Source: Gemmatimonadaceae bacterium
GTDB lineage: Bacteria > Gemmatimonadota > Gemmatimonadetes > Gemmatimonadales > Gemmatimonadaceae
Length of the DNA: 49,828 nucleotides
Direction of reading: 5' to 3'
Assembly: GCA_013816695.1 (NCBI GenBank)
Contig: JACDDZ010000001.1
Location: forward strand, 1 to 49,828
Both the position numbers and the translations under genes were made by a program. The notes under the pieces were generated by a model. The model made no database searches. It saw only the letters and a program-made list of their open reading frames with translations, and had not been told where the DNA came from. Below, piece after piece: positions 35,003 through 43,108 of this stretch (within the stretch, counting starts at the first letter, position 1; each line of letters opens with the position of its first letter).

Positions 35003-35023
35003 AAAAACTGACGATTCTCTCTC
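35003..35023 (-). promoter_or_regulatory. Copy of the dispersed 21-bp motif
   Basis: On the plus strand it reads AAAAACTGACGATTCTCTCT plus one base. It lies upstream of the hydrolase fragment, near the right end of segment C. Confidence 0.45.
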
Positions 35024-35037
35024 ATCCGACGCACTCG

Positions 35038-35053
35038 CACACAAACCGCACAC
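35038..35053 (+). repeat. 16-bp direct repeat near right end of segment C
   Basis: Identical copy of the sequence at 15321, 78 bp inside att-like repeat 4. Confidence 0.65.
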
Positions 35054-35131
35054 AAGGGCGCGTTGGGGTTTGCGAATGGACACTAGACGGAATGCAACAA
35101 AGCCAAGCACCACAACACTATACAGCAAGTC

Positions 35132-35171
35132 GGGACGGCGGGATTTGAACCCGCGACCCCCTGAACCCCAT
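35132..35171 (-). repeat. att-like repeat 4: 3' fragment of tRNA-Pro(GGG)
   Basis: Fourth 40-bp copy and right limit of the repeat array. Four bases of the anticodon-stem 5' strand (CTGA) are present just beyond the repeat on the minus strand, but no D arm or 5' acceptor strand follows, so it is not an intact tRNA. Confidence 0.88.
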
Positions 35172-35203
35172 TCAGTCGCCACACGAAACAAGCATATAGC
35201 AGT

Positions 35204-36514
35204 TCACGCTGATACTTGGACGGAAAGAACTGCCTCTCGTTGGCGCTCGATTACAAGATTTTGAAACTCTGTTGTGAAATGATTCAACAAATCACTGGCC
35301 AGGATAAGGTCGCAAATCGTTGGGTCAAATTGTCTGCCGCGATGTTTTTGGAGCTCAGCTCGAACTGCTGAATGACTCAAGGCTGATCGATACGGGCGAT
35401 CAGTCGTCATCGCATCAATTGTGTCCGCGAACATGATGATACGTGAGCCTAATGGAATCGCTTCACCGGCTACACCGTCGGGGTATCCGGAGCCATCCCA
35501 GTTTTCGTGATGGTGCCTTACTGCCGCAAGAAGATCTTTAAATCCAGATACACGTCCCACTAACTCTTCGCTTTTTACCGGATGAGTTTTCATAATTGCC
35601 ATTTCTTCATCGGATAGCCTACCCGGCTTACTCAGAATCGGCCCGAAAATCTCATGGATCTTCCCAACATCATGGAGAAGGGCAGCAGTAACAATTCGTT
35701 CCGTTGGGCGGGCGCGAAGCCCCATAGCTTCGCAAATTACGCGTGTATTAGCGGCGACCCGCCGAGAGTGTCCCGATGTATACGGGTCTCTCGCTTCAAT
35801 AGTCGCAACCATTAACTCGAGCAGCTCTTTATTGGCGAATTGTAGCTGCCAGTTTGTTTTATACAGCTCTCGTACACCCATGATCGGAAGGACCAGCGCT
35901 ATTGAACCTAAGGCGCCGTAATGCAGGTACACCCACGCGAATACATACACAAAGGGGAGCGCATAGAGATCATAGACGAATGTCTTCAGCCCTCTTTGCT
36001 TAATCAGCGATACAAATCGTTTTCGCTCACTCGCTGCAATGACACCGCTCAGTGCGACTGCATTTACAACCACAAAAAGAATTAAAACGAAGGAAAAAGC
36101 GGCAATATTGACATTGCTGCCCGAGGCAAGAGGATTACCTCCAACGGACAGGTAAAACACAATAGATAACCCGACCGCCAAGCTTGCTTGGGCGACATTG
36201 AAAACTGCCTTTATTGGTTCTCTTCGTGCCGCTAGTTCAGCGATGGCCGTGGCAAACGTCATCGACACGATTGTTGACCATGTCGGGGCGACAAAGACTG
36301 CCGCGAGTAGCGGCAGAAACGCGATGGAGCCGGACTCACTGCGGCCCGTCTTCTTAAATGCGAGAAGGTGCGAGAGTGCGACGAGAAGGCCGAATGTAAT
36401 TCCCACCTTCCAGCTGTCATTCGTCGGACTCTTCCCGAGCAAAAAGGCAGCAAATGCCGCAGCAAGGGCAGCCAGAGAAAGCAATCCTACGTATATCTTC
36501 GCAGCGCGATTCAT
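35204..36514 (-). CDS. Membrane HD-GYP phosphodiesterase
   Basis: A 436-residue protein. The first 220 residues hold about eight hydrophobic helices. The C-terminal HD-GYP domain has HSRRVA, the HD pair in LLHDVGKIHEIFG, THPVKSEELV, RHHHENWDGSGYPDGVAGEA (GYP motif intact) and FADTIDAMTTDRPYR. Such enzymes hydrolyse cyclic di-GMP or related dinucleotides. All metal and GYP residues are present, so it should be active. It begins 32 bp right of att-like repeat 4 and has visibly lower GC than the following core genes, so it may also be a late arrival. A possible 23-residue ORF lies just upstream. Confidence 0.92.
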   Translation of the reverse strand: MNRAAKIYVGLLSLAALAAAFAAFLLGKSPTNDSWKVGITFGLLVALSHLLAFKKTGRSESGSIAFLPLLAAVFVAPTWSTIVSMTFATAIAELAARREPIKAVFNVAQASLAVGLSIVFYLSVGGNPLASGSNVNIAAFSFVLILFVVVNAVALSGVIAASERKRFVSLIKQRGLKTFVYDLYALPFVYVFAWVYLHYGALGSIALVLPIMGVRELYKTNWQLQFANKELLELMVATIEARDPYTSGHSRRVAANTRVICEAMGLRARPTERIVTAALLHDVGKIHEIFGPILSKPGRLSDEEMAIMKTHPVKSEELVGRVSGFKDLLAAVRHHHENWDGSGYPDGVAGEAIPLGSRIIMFADTIDAMTTDRPYRSALSHSAVRAELQKHRGRQFDPTICDLILASDLLNHFTTEFQNLVIERQREAVLSVQVSA

Positions 36515-36547
36515 GGCAAAGTCAGAAACCCCCGAACCCCTACGTCA

Positions 36548-36619
36548 TCAAGTCCACGTGCCCCATTCAGCCATTACAAACGACAAAATACCGCTGACAA
36601 TCGTGGCAAGCATTTCCAT
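36548..36619 (-). CDS. Candidate 23-residue membrane microprotein
   Basis: ATG at 36619 is preceded by GGGAGGTGACG with ideal spacing and opens a 23-codon frame, MEMLATIVSGILSFVMAEWG followed by TWT. The hydrophobic centre could span a membrane. It lies 33 bp upstream of the HD-GYP gene on the same strand. The ribosome-binding site is much better than that of the HD-GYP gene, so it could be a real small protein or a leader peptide. There is no homology evidence. Confidence 0.42.
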   Translation of the reverse strand: MEMLATIVSGILSFVMAEWGTWT

Positions 36620-36800
36620 AGTAGCGTCACCTCCCTTATACAGTGTCACATGCCGTCATTCGGCTTCATGTGCATCAAGGTTGGATCCGCTCGTGTTACT
36701 GGGTCGTTCCCGCTCCTAACTCCGCTCTGGTAAGGGTCGGGGGTTCCTTAGTCGGTTCTCCAGAAATTGTTTTCTCCCGCATCATCTGTGCGGGTAATTC

Positions 36801-37541
36801 CTACTGCAAATCCGCTTCAATCCACCGATTCGTTGCCGTCAATACCGCAAGCGCTGCCGCTGTCTCAGCACTCTCACGGATCTCACACGTGCCCGTCAAT
36901 AACTGACTCTCACGACCGCGGCGTACCAGCACTCCCGCGAACACAAAACTTTTTTCGAATGCCTCGATAACCTTTATGCCTTCCAGGCCCGTCTGACCCT
37001 CACGCTCCTCCGCTGCACCCAGTGCCAACAATGTCGCGCGTGCAGCCAGCTCCAGACGACTCCTGTCTCCTTCCATCCCCTGCGCTTCACCAGTGAATAT
37101 CTGCTCACCCTTGCGCAGCGTTACCCTGCATGAAGTTCCGCGCGTCCGCGACCCGCGTACCTCCACATCCTCAAAATACAACCGACGCCTCGAGCTCCCT
37201 ACCGGCAACCCCGGATCCTTGGTCGGATCTGCATCACTCTTCTCGGCATGCTTCGGCTTCGTTTCCGTGCTCGTCGCCACCGAGACCTTTCTATGATCAA
37301 CACGCATCGCTAAATGCGCGATCAATGCACTCTCTACATTTCGTACAATCTGCTTCGGCGTAAACTCCGACGACGCCAGTACATGGATCTGCTCAACCGC
37401 GCCGCTGTCGCCCGCAATTATTCGGGCCGAGATCACACCCGGCAGCGTCCGAACCAACTCCTCGGCGCGCTTGAGCGGGAGCACACTACCCGCAATTGGT
37501 GAAGTCAATTTGTCCTTGGCCGCCTGCTCTGATGTCGTCAT
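36801..37541 (-). CDS. Conserved-looking protein of unknown function
   Basis: About 246 residues. The N-terminal domain (about 20-85, LKRAEELVRTLPGVISARII, QIHVLASSEFTPKQIVRNVE) looks like an alpha/beta domain. A charged linker (KPKHAEKSDADPTKDPG) follows. The C-terminal domain (about 120-245) contains RRRLYFEDVEVRGSRTRGTS, TGEAQGMEGDRSRLELAARA and TAAALAVLTATNRWIEADL, a pattern with a repeated strand-helix layout. I recall similar two-domain proteins in Actinobacteria with unknown function; this is not verified. Frames extend upstream to 37847, but the upstream part is low-complexity; the ATG at 37541 with GGAG 12 nt upstream is chosen, and 37580 is an alternative. Confidence 0.7.
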   Translation of the reverse strand: MTTSEQAAKDKLTSPIAGSVLPLKRAEELVRTLPGVISARIIAGDSGAVEQIHVLASSEFTPKQIVRNVESALIAHLAMRVDHRKVSVATSTETKPKHAEKSDADPTKDPGLPVGSSRRRLYFEDVEVRGSRTRGTSCRVTLRKGEQIFTGEAQGMEGDRSRLELAARATLLALGAAEEREGQTGLEGIKVIEAFEKSFVFAGVLVRRGRESQLLTGTCEIRESAETAAALAVLTATNRWIEADLQ

Positions 37542-37657
37542 TTGCGAATTGACTCCAATATTGGGCTGTTTCCGCCGCATATCAAGCTTTCTTAAACAGG
37601 CTAAGTGGCAACGGCAGCAAGAGATACGCAGGAAGGCTAGACGCTGGAAAGGCCCGC

Positions 37658-37698
37658 GAAAACGTCGATTTCGTTTCAAAAAGGGGCGATTTTCTCTC
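37658..37698 (-). promoter_or_regulatory. Degenerate tandem pair of the dispersed 21-bp motif
   Basis: Two adjacent copies (GAAAACGTCGATTTCGTTTC, then AAAAAGGGGCGATTTTCTCT plus one base) at 20-21 bp spacing, 117 bp or more upstream of the unknown gene ending at 36801. Confidence 0.45.
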
Positions 37699-37728
37699 GG
37701 CTGCCGAAAAAGTGCCCTTACGCGGGGT

Positions 37729-38421
37729 CTACCACACTCCGCGCGGTCCCATTGCAGCAAAGGACTCGCGTAGTCGCTCGGCGCTCTTGATCCAGTTGGC
37801 TTTGACTGCGGTTTCGGCAGCTGAGGCGGTACCAATTCGCACTGCACGAATTATCGCTGCATGCTCCCGGAAAGTGTCTTTGTAGTCGGGACCGACCATC
37901 GCCGCATACACATACTCATAGCGGTGAACCTGAGGCCGCACCCGGTCGATAAGTATTCTCAATCGCGGGCTGGCGGTGACATCCATGAGCTCAGCGTGAA
38001 AGGCGTTATGCAGCTCGAACATTTCGTCGAAGTTCCGGTTCCGCCTTTTCGCGGCTGCTACGAAACCCGCGTTGGTTTCCTTCAATGCTCGCACCAGCTG
38101 CGCGCGCGCGGACGGATTCAGCCTGGTGACATTTCGGGCGGCGCTGCCTTCGAGTGCCGCCATGATGGTGTATACGTCTACCAGATCGGTTTCGGTCATT
38201 GCCGAAACCGCGAACTGTGTGCGCCTCCCGCTCTCGACTGACGTAAGAAACCCATCCTGGTACAGTCGCTGGATTGCTTCGCGCGCCGGAGTCCGGCTTA
38301 TGTCCAGCCGTCGCGCTACATCGAGCTCGACGAGTCGAACACCCGGAGCCAGCTGGCCCCGGATGATCAGCTCACGCAGTCGCTCGTACGCGCCTGCCGC
38401 GCGGTCGACGGATCTCTTCAG
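37729..38421 (-). CDS. GntR-family regulator (FCD/FadR subfamily)
   Basis: A 230-residue regulator. The N-terminal winged helix (about 5-70) reads AYERLRELIIRGQLAPGVRL, then LDISRTPAREAIQRLYQDGF, the GntR signature. The FCD ligand domain (about 80-225) has DVYTIMAALEGSAARNVTR, a DEMFELHNAFHAEL metal-type motif and FREHAAIIRAVRIG, with the Asp/His residues that bind a metal in FadR-type proteins. An in-frame stop (TAA) lies three codons upstream of CTG at 38421, and the CTG overlaps the stop of the protease-like gene as CTGA, so a coupled CTG start is the simplest reading. It is co-transcribed with that gene and probably binds the palindrome at 39697 (inference). Confidence 0.9.
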   Translation of the reverse strand: MKRSVDRAAGAYERLRELIIRGQLAPGVRLVELDVARRLDISRTPAREAIQRLYQDGFLTSVESGRRTQFAVSAMTETDLVDVYTIMAALEGSAARNVTRLNPSARAQLVRALKETNAGFVAAAKRRNRNFDEMFELHNAFHAELMDVTASPRLRILIDRVRPQVHRYEYVYAAMVGPDYKDTFREHAAIIRAVRIGTASAAETAVKANWIKSAERLRESFAAMGPRGVW

Positions 38422-39623
38422 GGCGCGTTACCCGGGGTGACTGAAAACGTGAGGTCGCGGCCTGCCCGGCGCACCACGACCTTCACCGCCCTGCCTCGCG
38501 CAATTGCGCCCCTGAACACACTGGGATTCATCTGGGCTGCGGGAACACCGTCGAACTCGATGAGCTCATCGTCGTTTTTGAGGCCTGCTTTTTCTGCACT
38601 TGACCCTGCGACGACATCCACGACGCGGAGCTGGGGGGTTCCGGGAAATCCCGCGAGGTTGAAGCCCATTGAACCCGGATGCGCAGCGGGCGTCTGTGCC
38701 TGCGTCGGCGCTTCCTGCGCAGTCTCTGCAAACTGAATGATTCCTGCTGAAGCAGGTCGCACGCGCACGCGCTTGTTCTGCAGGTCCAGGGTGACTTCAA
38801 GCTTCTCGAGGAGCGGAACCCCAATCACTGCGCCCGGGCGATTCCGCAGGGTAATCGGTGCGCGCCTGATAGTCGCCGCTCCAATTGATGCATCACCGGC
38901 GAGTCGTGCAGCACGCAGCTGGAAAGAGCCAAGTGATGGTCCACGGGCCATACCGGCGGCGCGTGGAGGCGCCTCAAAACGCAGAGTGGACTCGAGTGAG
39001 TCCGGAAAGATGATTGGAATGAAGGAACGCGTGTCGAAGACCACCGGCACGCTCGTTCCCGCGAAGTTCATCATCACGTCGATACGCTCTCCGCGATCTT
39101 TTCCCGCAACCGGCAGCACATCGCCATCGGCCGCAAGCGAGCCTCGCTGCATCACAAGCCGGGATTTCGACAGATCAATTGTCACGAGCAGGTTGCGGAG
39201 CAGCGGCACACTTACAATTCCGTCGAACCCCATGTTATCAAACGAGGATGTAACTCGCGCCCTTACTCCTCTATAGGTAACCGGGCCAACTGTGAGTGAA
39301 TCGATGGTCGCGAGTACACCAGGCTGGCCAGGTGTGAGAACGGGCGCCGAGCCGATGTTCATGCCGAGCGCGCGCGCTGCGGCGGTACTGATCGCCGTGA
39401 AACCGGCACCAGTCTCGAGCGTGAACTTGAACGGCTTCCCGTTCACGAGAACGTCGACGAAGTAGAACTCACCCTCCTTTCGCAGCGGGACAACTGCGAC
39501 GGGCGTGGCCAGGTCAATGCGGCCGTTGAAAGCGAGGGGAGTGGATTCTGCGGCGGATGGCGACTGGGCGGTCGCACAGGCGAAAGCCGGAAGAATCACT
39601 GCGAGGAGAATGAGGTATCGCAT
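38418..39623 (-). CDS. Lipoprotein with two aspartic-protease-like domains and a PDZ domain
   Basis: A 401-residue exported protein (MRYLILLAVILPAFACA, a probable lipobox). Two retropepsin-like repeats follow. The first (about 55-150) has FKFTLETGAGFTAIS, where the usual DTGA is ETGA; the second (about 185-290) has VPVVFDTRSFIPIIFP and GVPLLEKLEVTLDL. The C-terminus is a PDZ domain (about 320-400, GFNLAGFPGTPQLRVVDVVA, GLKNDDELIEFDGVPAAQMN). Related proteins are exported aspartyl proteases; with Glu for Asp in one copy and DTRS in the other, activity is doubtful. It is first in an operon with the GntR gene, downstream of a palindromic operator. Confidence 0.83.
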   Translation of the reverse strand: MRYLILLAVILPAFACATAQSPSAAESTPLAFNGRIDLATPVAVVPLRKEGEFYFVDVLVNGKPFKFTLETGAGFTAISTAAARALGMNIGSAPVLTPGQPGVLATIDSLTVGPVTYRGVRARVTSSFDNMGFDGIVSVPLLRNLLVTIDLSKSRLVMQRGSLAADGDVLPVAGKDRGERIDVMMNFAGTSVPVVFDTRSFIPIIFPDSLESTLRFEAPPRAAGMARGPSLGSFQLRAARLAGDASIGAATIRRAPITLRNRPGAVIGVPLLEKLEVTLDLQNKRVRVRPASAGIIQFAETAQEAPTQAQTPAAHPGSMGFNLAGFPGTPQLRVVDVVAGSSAEKAGLKNDDELIEFDGVPAAQMNPSVFRGAIARGRAVKVVVRRAGRDLTFSVTPGNAP

Positions 39624-39696
39624 GGGAAATATGGTGAAGGTCGCCCGGCTGGTGCCGGATGCCTCTTAAGTCACCCGGGACACAGCTTATGGTTTC

Positions 39697-39721
39697 CTTG
39701 TATACAACGAATGTATACAAG
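39697..39721. promoter_or_regulatory. Palindromic GntR-type operator
   Basis: A perfect inverted repeat with 10-bp arms, CTTGTATACA and TGTATACAAG, and a 5-bp spacer. Each arm contains the TTGTATACAA-like decamer typical of GntR-family sites. It lies 74 bp upstream of the protease-like gene and 9 bp after the hydrolase stop, so it most likely controls the protease-GntR operon. Confidence 0.72.
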
Positions 39722-39729
39722 GGGACCGA

Positions 39730-40779
39730 CTATTTTGTAATTAACCCGACGAAGGTTGTCATGGTCGCCAGGAAGCCGGGTGCCAGGCTCCCGGACGGAA
39801 CCATGATCATGTGGTCGGCAGACGCGAATGTGGCGACCTGCAGGAGGGATTTCTTACCCGCTGCCTCGAACGAGGCCTGCAGCGCACTCACGCTCGGCGC
39901 GAGCGGAACTGTCTGATCTGCCTCACCAAAAATTGCGAGCGTCGGTGCCTGACATTTTTGCAGTGCAATTGCAGGCTCGTATAGCCCGTCGCGCCTGAAC
40001 CATCGAAGTACGTCCGGATCCTGCGCATCGATTGCGGCCAGAGTCTGCGGCGATGGCAACGTAGCGCCCACACCCTGCAGCTCGCGCCAGGTCATCGCAC
40101 GCTTTATCCACGGCCTGCTGCGCGCGCTCGTATACAACTGTTGCGCGAGCTGCTGGCATTCTGCAGTCCGATATGTGTAGTACTCCACAATCGCACGGCG
40201 AAGTGCGGCCAGGTCTTTCACATCCTGTTCTGGAACGCCTGCCGCACGGTCCTCATTCTCACGCGCATACAAGGTCTGATCGAGCGGTCCGACACCCGGA
40301 CCTGCAGCTGTAATAACGAACGCAACCGAACTGCTTTGCGACGCAGCGAGGGGAGCGATCCAGCCGCCCATGCTGTGGCCCCAGAGTCCAACCTTGCCGG
40401 GCGCAATCCCGGCACTCGCGCGTATGGCATTCACGGCGCTGACTGCATCACCAGCCAGCTCCTCGAATGAAGAACGGTCGAAATCGCCAGTAGAGAGTCC
40501 TTCGCCGCGACGATCGTAATATGCGACTGCAATCCCCTGCGCCAGGAGCGCGTCTCTTATCTGATCGAAGAAGCCGCGTGCCGGCCGCCACGGGCCATTT
40601 CCGCCCATCAGCACCACCGCAGGATGCAGCCCGCCGCCGGACGGAGTCCAGAGAGTTCCACGCAGCTGCACGCTGCCATTTGAAAATGAAAGCGACGCCT
40701 CCGACGGGGTATTTGTCGCCGTTGCCGATGGCGACTGGCAGGCGAGAGTGAGCAGCGCGAGAACGAGAAGTTTTTTCAT
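39730..40779 (-). CDS. Alpha/beta-hydrolase lipoprotein
   Basis: A 349-residue protein with a lipoprotein signal (MKKLLVLALLTLACQ, lipobox LTLAC) and an alpha/beta-hydrolase domain. The catalytic triad is visible: nucleophile in GLWGHSMGGWI (about 145), Asp in IFGEADQTVPL (about 300) and His in SADHMIMV (about 330). The opening HPAVVLMGGNGPWRPARGFF and YYDRRGEGLSTGD are typical of the dienelactone-hydrolase/BAAT-like group. The substrate is unknown; an ester or peptide is possible. It is followed by the divergent-looking palindrome and preceded, four bases away, by the MASE1 kinase gene, so it is probably in an operon with it. Confidence 0.88.
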   Translation of the reverse strand: MKKLLVLALLTLACQSPSATATNTPSEASLSFSNGSVQLRGTLWTPSGGGLHPAVVLMGGNGPWRPARGFFDQIRDALLAQGIAVAYYDRRGEGLSTGDFDRSSFEELAGDAVSAVNAIRASAGIAPGKVGLWGHSMGGWIAPLAASQSSSVAFVITAAGPGVGPLDQTLYARENEDRAAGVPEQDVKDLAALRRAIVEYYTYRTAECQQLAQQLYTSARSRPWIKRAMTWRELQGVGATLPSPQTLAAIDAQDPDVLRWFRRDGLYEPAIALQKCQAPTLAIFGEADQTVPLAPSVSALQASFEAAGKKSLLQVATFASADHMIMVPSGSLAPGFLATMTTFVGLITK

Positions 40780-40783
40780 ATGA

Positions 40784-42427
40784 TCAGGTTCGCGGTCCTT
40801 CCGGAAGTTTCACCATCACAGTAGTTCCCACTCCGAATTCGCTTTCCAGCCATACAGATCCATTCATTGCCTGCACCAGATTGCGCACGATCGAGAGGCC
40901 AAGTCCAACTCCCGAGAAGCTGCGCGCCTTGCCGTACTCTGCCTGCACGAAGGGCTCAAACACGTTGCCCTGCTGCTCCGCGGGAATGCCAACGCCTGTG
41001 TCGGTGACCTTGAACGTCACGAATCCCGCACCGTCACACGCTGCGTTGACCGTCACCGTTCCGTTCTCGGGCGTGAACTTTATTGCGTTGCTCACAACGT
41101 TGAGAATGACCTGCCGGAGCCGCTCGCGATCGGCGAAAACATTCCTGCAGTCGTCCGTGACGTTAACCGAAAACGAAATCTGCTTCCGGGTTACGTCCGG
41201 AAGCACCAGCGGCTCCATGTCGTCGAGGATGTCGCGAACGAGCACGGCCTCGAGCTTGAGATTGAGCTTGCCGGTCTCGATCCGCGCAAAGCCAAGAATG
41301 TCGTTGATAAGAGTCAGCAGATGGCGCTGGTTGTGTCCGATCCTCTCCAGTGACTCACGCTGCTTGGCTGTGAGCGGGCCGTGCAGATCCATCTCGAGCA
41401 GCTGTACGTAACCTGAGATTGCGTTGAGCGGGGTACGCAGCTCGTGACTCATCACTGCAAGAAATTCCGACTTCGCTCTATTGGCGTCCTCGGCGCTGGT
41501 GCGCGCTTCGCTCGCCACGCGTTCGGATTCGCGGCGCTCACCCATGCTGGCACCGAGCACAAGGAATGTTGCAGCCTGCACGCCGACGAACATCTGGAGT
41601 GCGAGCAGGCTCTGGCTCAGCTCGTCATTAATGAAAGGCCCGTTACCGCCAATAGTTGCGATCATGGCGATTGCGGAGATGATGAAACCCGTGGAAACGG
41701 CGCCGCGCGGACCAAACCTCACGGCGGCCCAGATCAGCACAGGGAAAACCAGGTACAGCCCGCTGAATCCCTCGATCGTCGTCTGAAACTGCGGACTGAA
41801 CACGAGCGAAACCGTCAGGGCCGCTGTTAACGCGAGCAGCACCGATTCGAAAAAGCGCTTTTTCTGGCCGCTGTGTGCCAGCGTGCGCGACCAGACAAGG
41901 ATCATTGGCGCCACCGTCAGGTCGCCAATCATGTCCCCAATCCACCATGCCCGCCAAGTTGGAACTATCCCGACCGACGGAACCATTCCCGCCAGGTAGA
42001 GCGTGAACACTCCAATCGATGCAGCTACAATGGTGCTTCCCATCGCTGCGACAACGATCAGCGCGATTGCATCGCGTACCCTCTTGATTGCCGGGTCGAA
42101 GTCAAAGAAGCGAAGGGCGTATAGAGCAACAACCGCCTCGAGCGTGTTGCCGGAAGCGATGCCCGCTGCTGCAAGCGGCGGCGCGCCGCTGATATAATTC
42201 GCGACCATTGCGCCGAGCCAGACGCCGGGCCAGAGGATTGCTCCGCGAATGTAGAGTGCCGCGATTGCGATTCCGGATGCCGGCCAGACGAGACTGGCGA
42301 ACCCGGAAACTGCGTCGAGCATGAGCCCAACCTTCGCCGCAATTCCATAAGCGATGGCAAGCAGCGCAATCTCGACCAGAGTCGAGGCGCCGAATGGATG
42401 GGTCGGGCTCTTTCCAGTTAATCGCAT
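40784..42427 (-). CDS. MASE1-domain sensor histidine kinase
   Basis: A 547-residue kinase. The N-terminal 300 residues form a MASE1 sensor of about eight membrane helices, with LVWPASGIAIAALYIRG and WWIGDMIGDLTVAPMILVW, two signatures of this domain. A short coiled coil leads to the HisKA domain ([20 protein letters not shown], about 320) and an ATPase domain with N (RLRQVILNVVSNAIKFTPEN), G1 (DTGVGIPAEQ) and G2 (FSGVGLGLSIVRNLV). There is no receiver. It lies 67 bp downstream of the anti-sigma gene on the same strand and four bases before the hydrolase gene, so a sigma, anti-sigma, kinase, hydrolase transcript is possible. The partner regulator is not in the window. Confidence 0.92.
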   Translation of the reverse strand: MRLTGKSPTHPFGASTLVEIALLAIAYGIAAKVGLMLDAVSGFASLVWPASGIAIAALYIRGAILWPGVWLGAMVANYISGAPPLAAAGIASGNTLEAVVALYALRFFDFDPAIKRVRDAIALIVVAAMGSTIVAASIGVFTLYLAGMVPSVGIVPTWRAWWIGDMIGDLTVAPMILVWSRTLAHSGQKKRFFESVLLALTAALTVSLVFSPQFQTTIEGFSGLYLVFPVLIWAAVRFGPRGAVSTGFIISAIAMIATIGGNGPFINDELSQSLLALQMFVGVQAATFLVLGASMGERRESERVASEARTSAEDANRAKSEFLAVMSHELRTPLNAISGYVQLLEMDLHGPLTAKQRESLERIGHNQRHLLTLINDILGFARIETGKLNLKLEAVLVRDILDDMEPLVLPDVTRKQISFSVNVTDDCRNVFADRERLRQVILNVVSNAIKFTPENGTVTVNAACDGAGFVTFKVTDTGVGIPAEQQGNVFEPFVQAEYGKARSFSGVGLGLSIVRNLVQAMNGSVWLESEFGVGTTVMVKLPEGPRT

Positions 42428-42493
42428 TGAGAGGGCGAATTTACCCTTTATAGACCATTCGAGCTAAGGAAAGGTCAAATCTATTTCGGCGCC

Positions 42494-43108
42494 CTATTTC
42501 CTGCCGCTGGGCAACCGGCAACTGGCCGACGGATCAGCTTCGTAACGCTTCAATAGATCGGGAATCTGTCCCAGGACCTCTTTGGGGGCGCGAACTGTGA
42601 CAGCCCTCAGTTCACCGACCGCCGGACGCACATCGAAATCTTCCGCTTGCCACATTGGATTCCTTGGTTGCGGCAGATACGGACGGATAAGGCTCGCAGC
42701 CTGCTCCGCCGAGAGGCATTGCAGCGAGAAAGTCTGCACCTCCACTGCCGGAGGAGGAGCTGTCAGATTGCGAATGACCGGCGCCGCGCGACCATAGGCG
42801 AGCACGGCGACGATCGCGAGAACGATCAGACCACAAGGAACGAAAAGCCAGTTGACCAGTCTCTGCCTCTTTCGCGCCTGATACGCAACTCGGGAAATTG
42901 CTTCCGGGGAATTTCTGCCAGGAATCGCAGACAGCGACTCGGAAAGAATCTTTTCCGATCCGAACAGTGCAGCGCGCACCTGGCCGCATTCTTCACAGCT
43001 GCCAATGTGCAGCTGCAACTCGTCCTGTTCCATCTCCATCAGGCCGTTTTCCCGCTCGTGCGTCAGGTCCGCTGTGAGCAGTGCCTCTCTCGCGTCTCCG
43101 CAGTTCAT
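42494..43108 (-). CDS. Anti-sigma factor, zinc-finger type, one membrane helix
   Basis: A 204-residue protein. The N-terminal ZAS-like domain has the His-x3-Cys-x2-Cys motif in LQLHIGSCEECGQ (about 37-46), used by anti-sigma factors to hold the cognate sigma. One membrane helix follows (about 90-108, LFVPCGLIVLAIVAVLAYG). The periplasmic part (about 125-195) is a small domain (FSLQCLSAEQAASLIRPYLP, VGELRAVTVRAPKEVL) that looks like secretin N0/NolW-type ferredoxin-like folds and may sense a signal. ATG at 43108 overlaps the sigma stop by four bases (ATGA); a frame to 43123 exists but would overlap more. It should inhibit the ECF sigma factor. Confidence 0.87.
   Translation of the reverse strand: MNCGDAREALLTADLTHERENGLMEMEQDELQLHIGSCEECGQVRAALFGSEKILSESLSAIPGRNSPEAISRVAYQARKRQRLVNWLFVPCGLIVLAIVAVLAYGRAAPVIRNLTAPPPAVEVQTFSLQCLSAEQAASLIRPYLPQPRNPMWQAEDFDVRPAVGELRAVTVRAPKEVLGQIPDLLKRYEADPSASCRLPSGRK

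Noticed and set aside
35132..35210. Complete tRNA-Pro gene at the right end of the array
   Set aside because: Only the anticodon-loop-to-3'-end part can be folded. The sequence on the 5' side gives four anticodon-stem bases but no D arm or acceptor strand.
34941..35264. Protein containing RRDLNPRPPEPH
   Set aside because: This peptide is what the reverse strand of tRNA T-arm regions commonly encodes; it comes from the att-like repeat and is not a gene.
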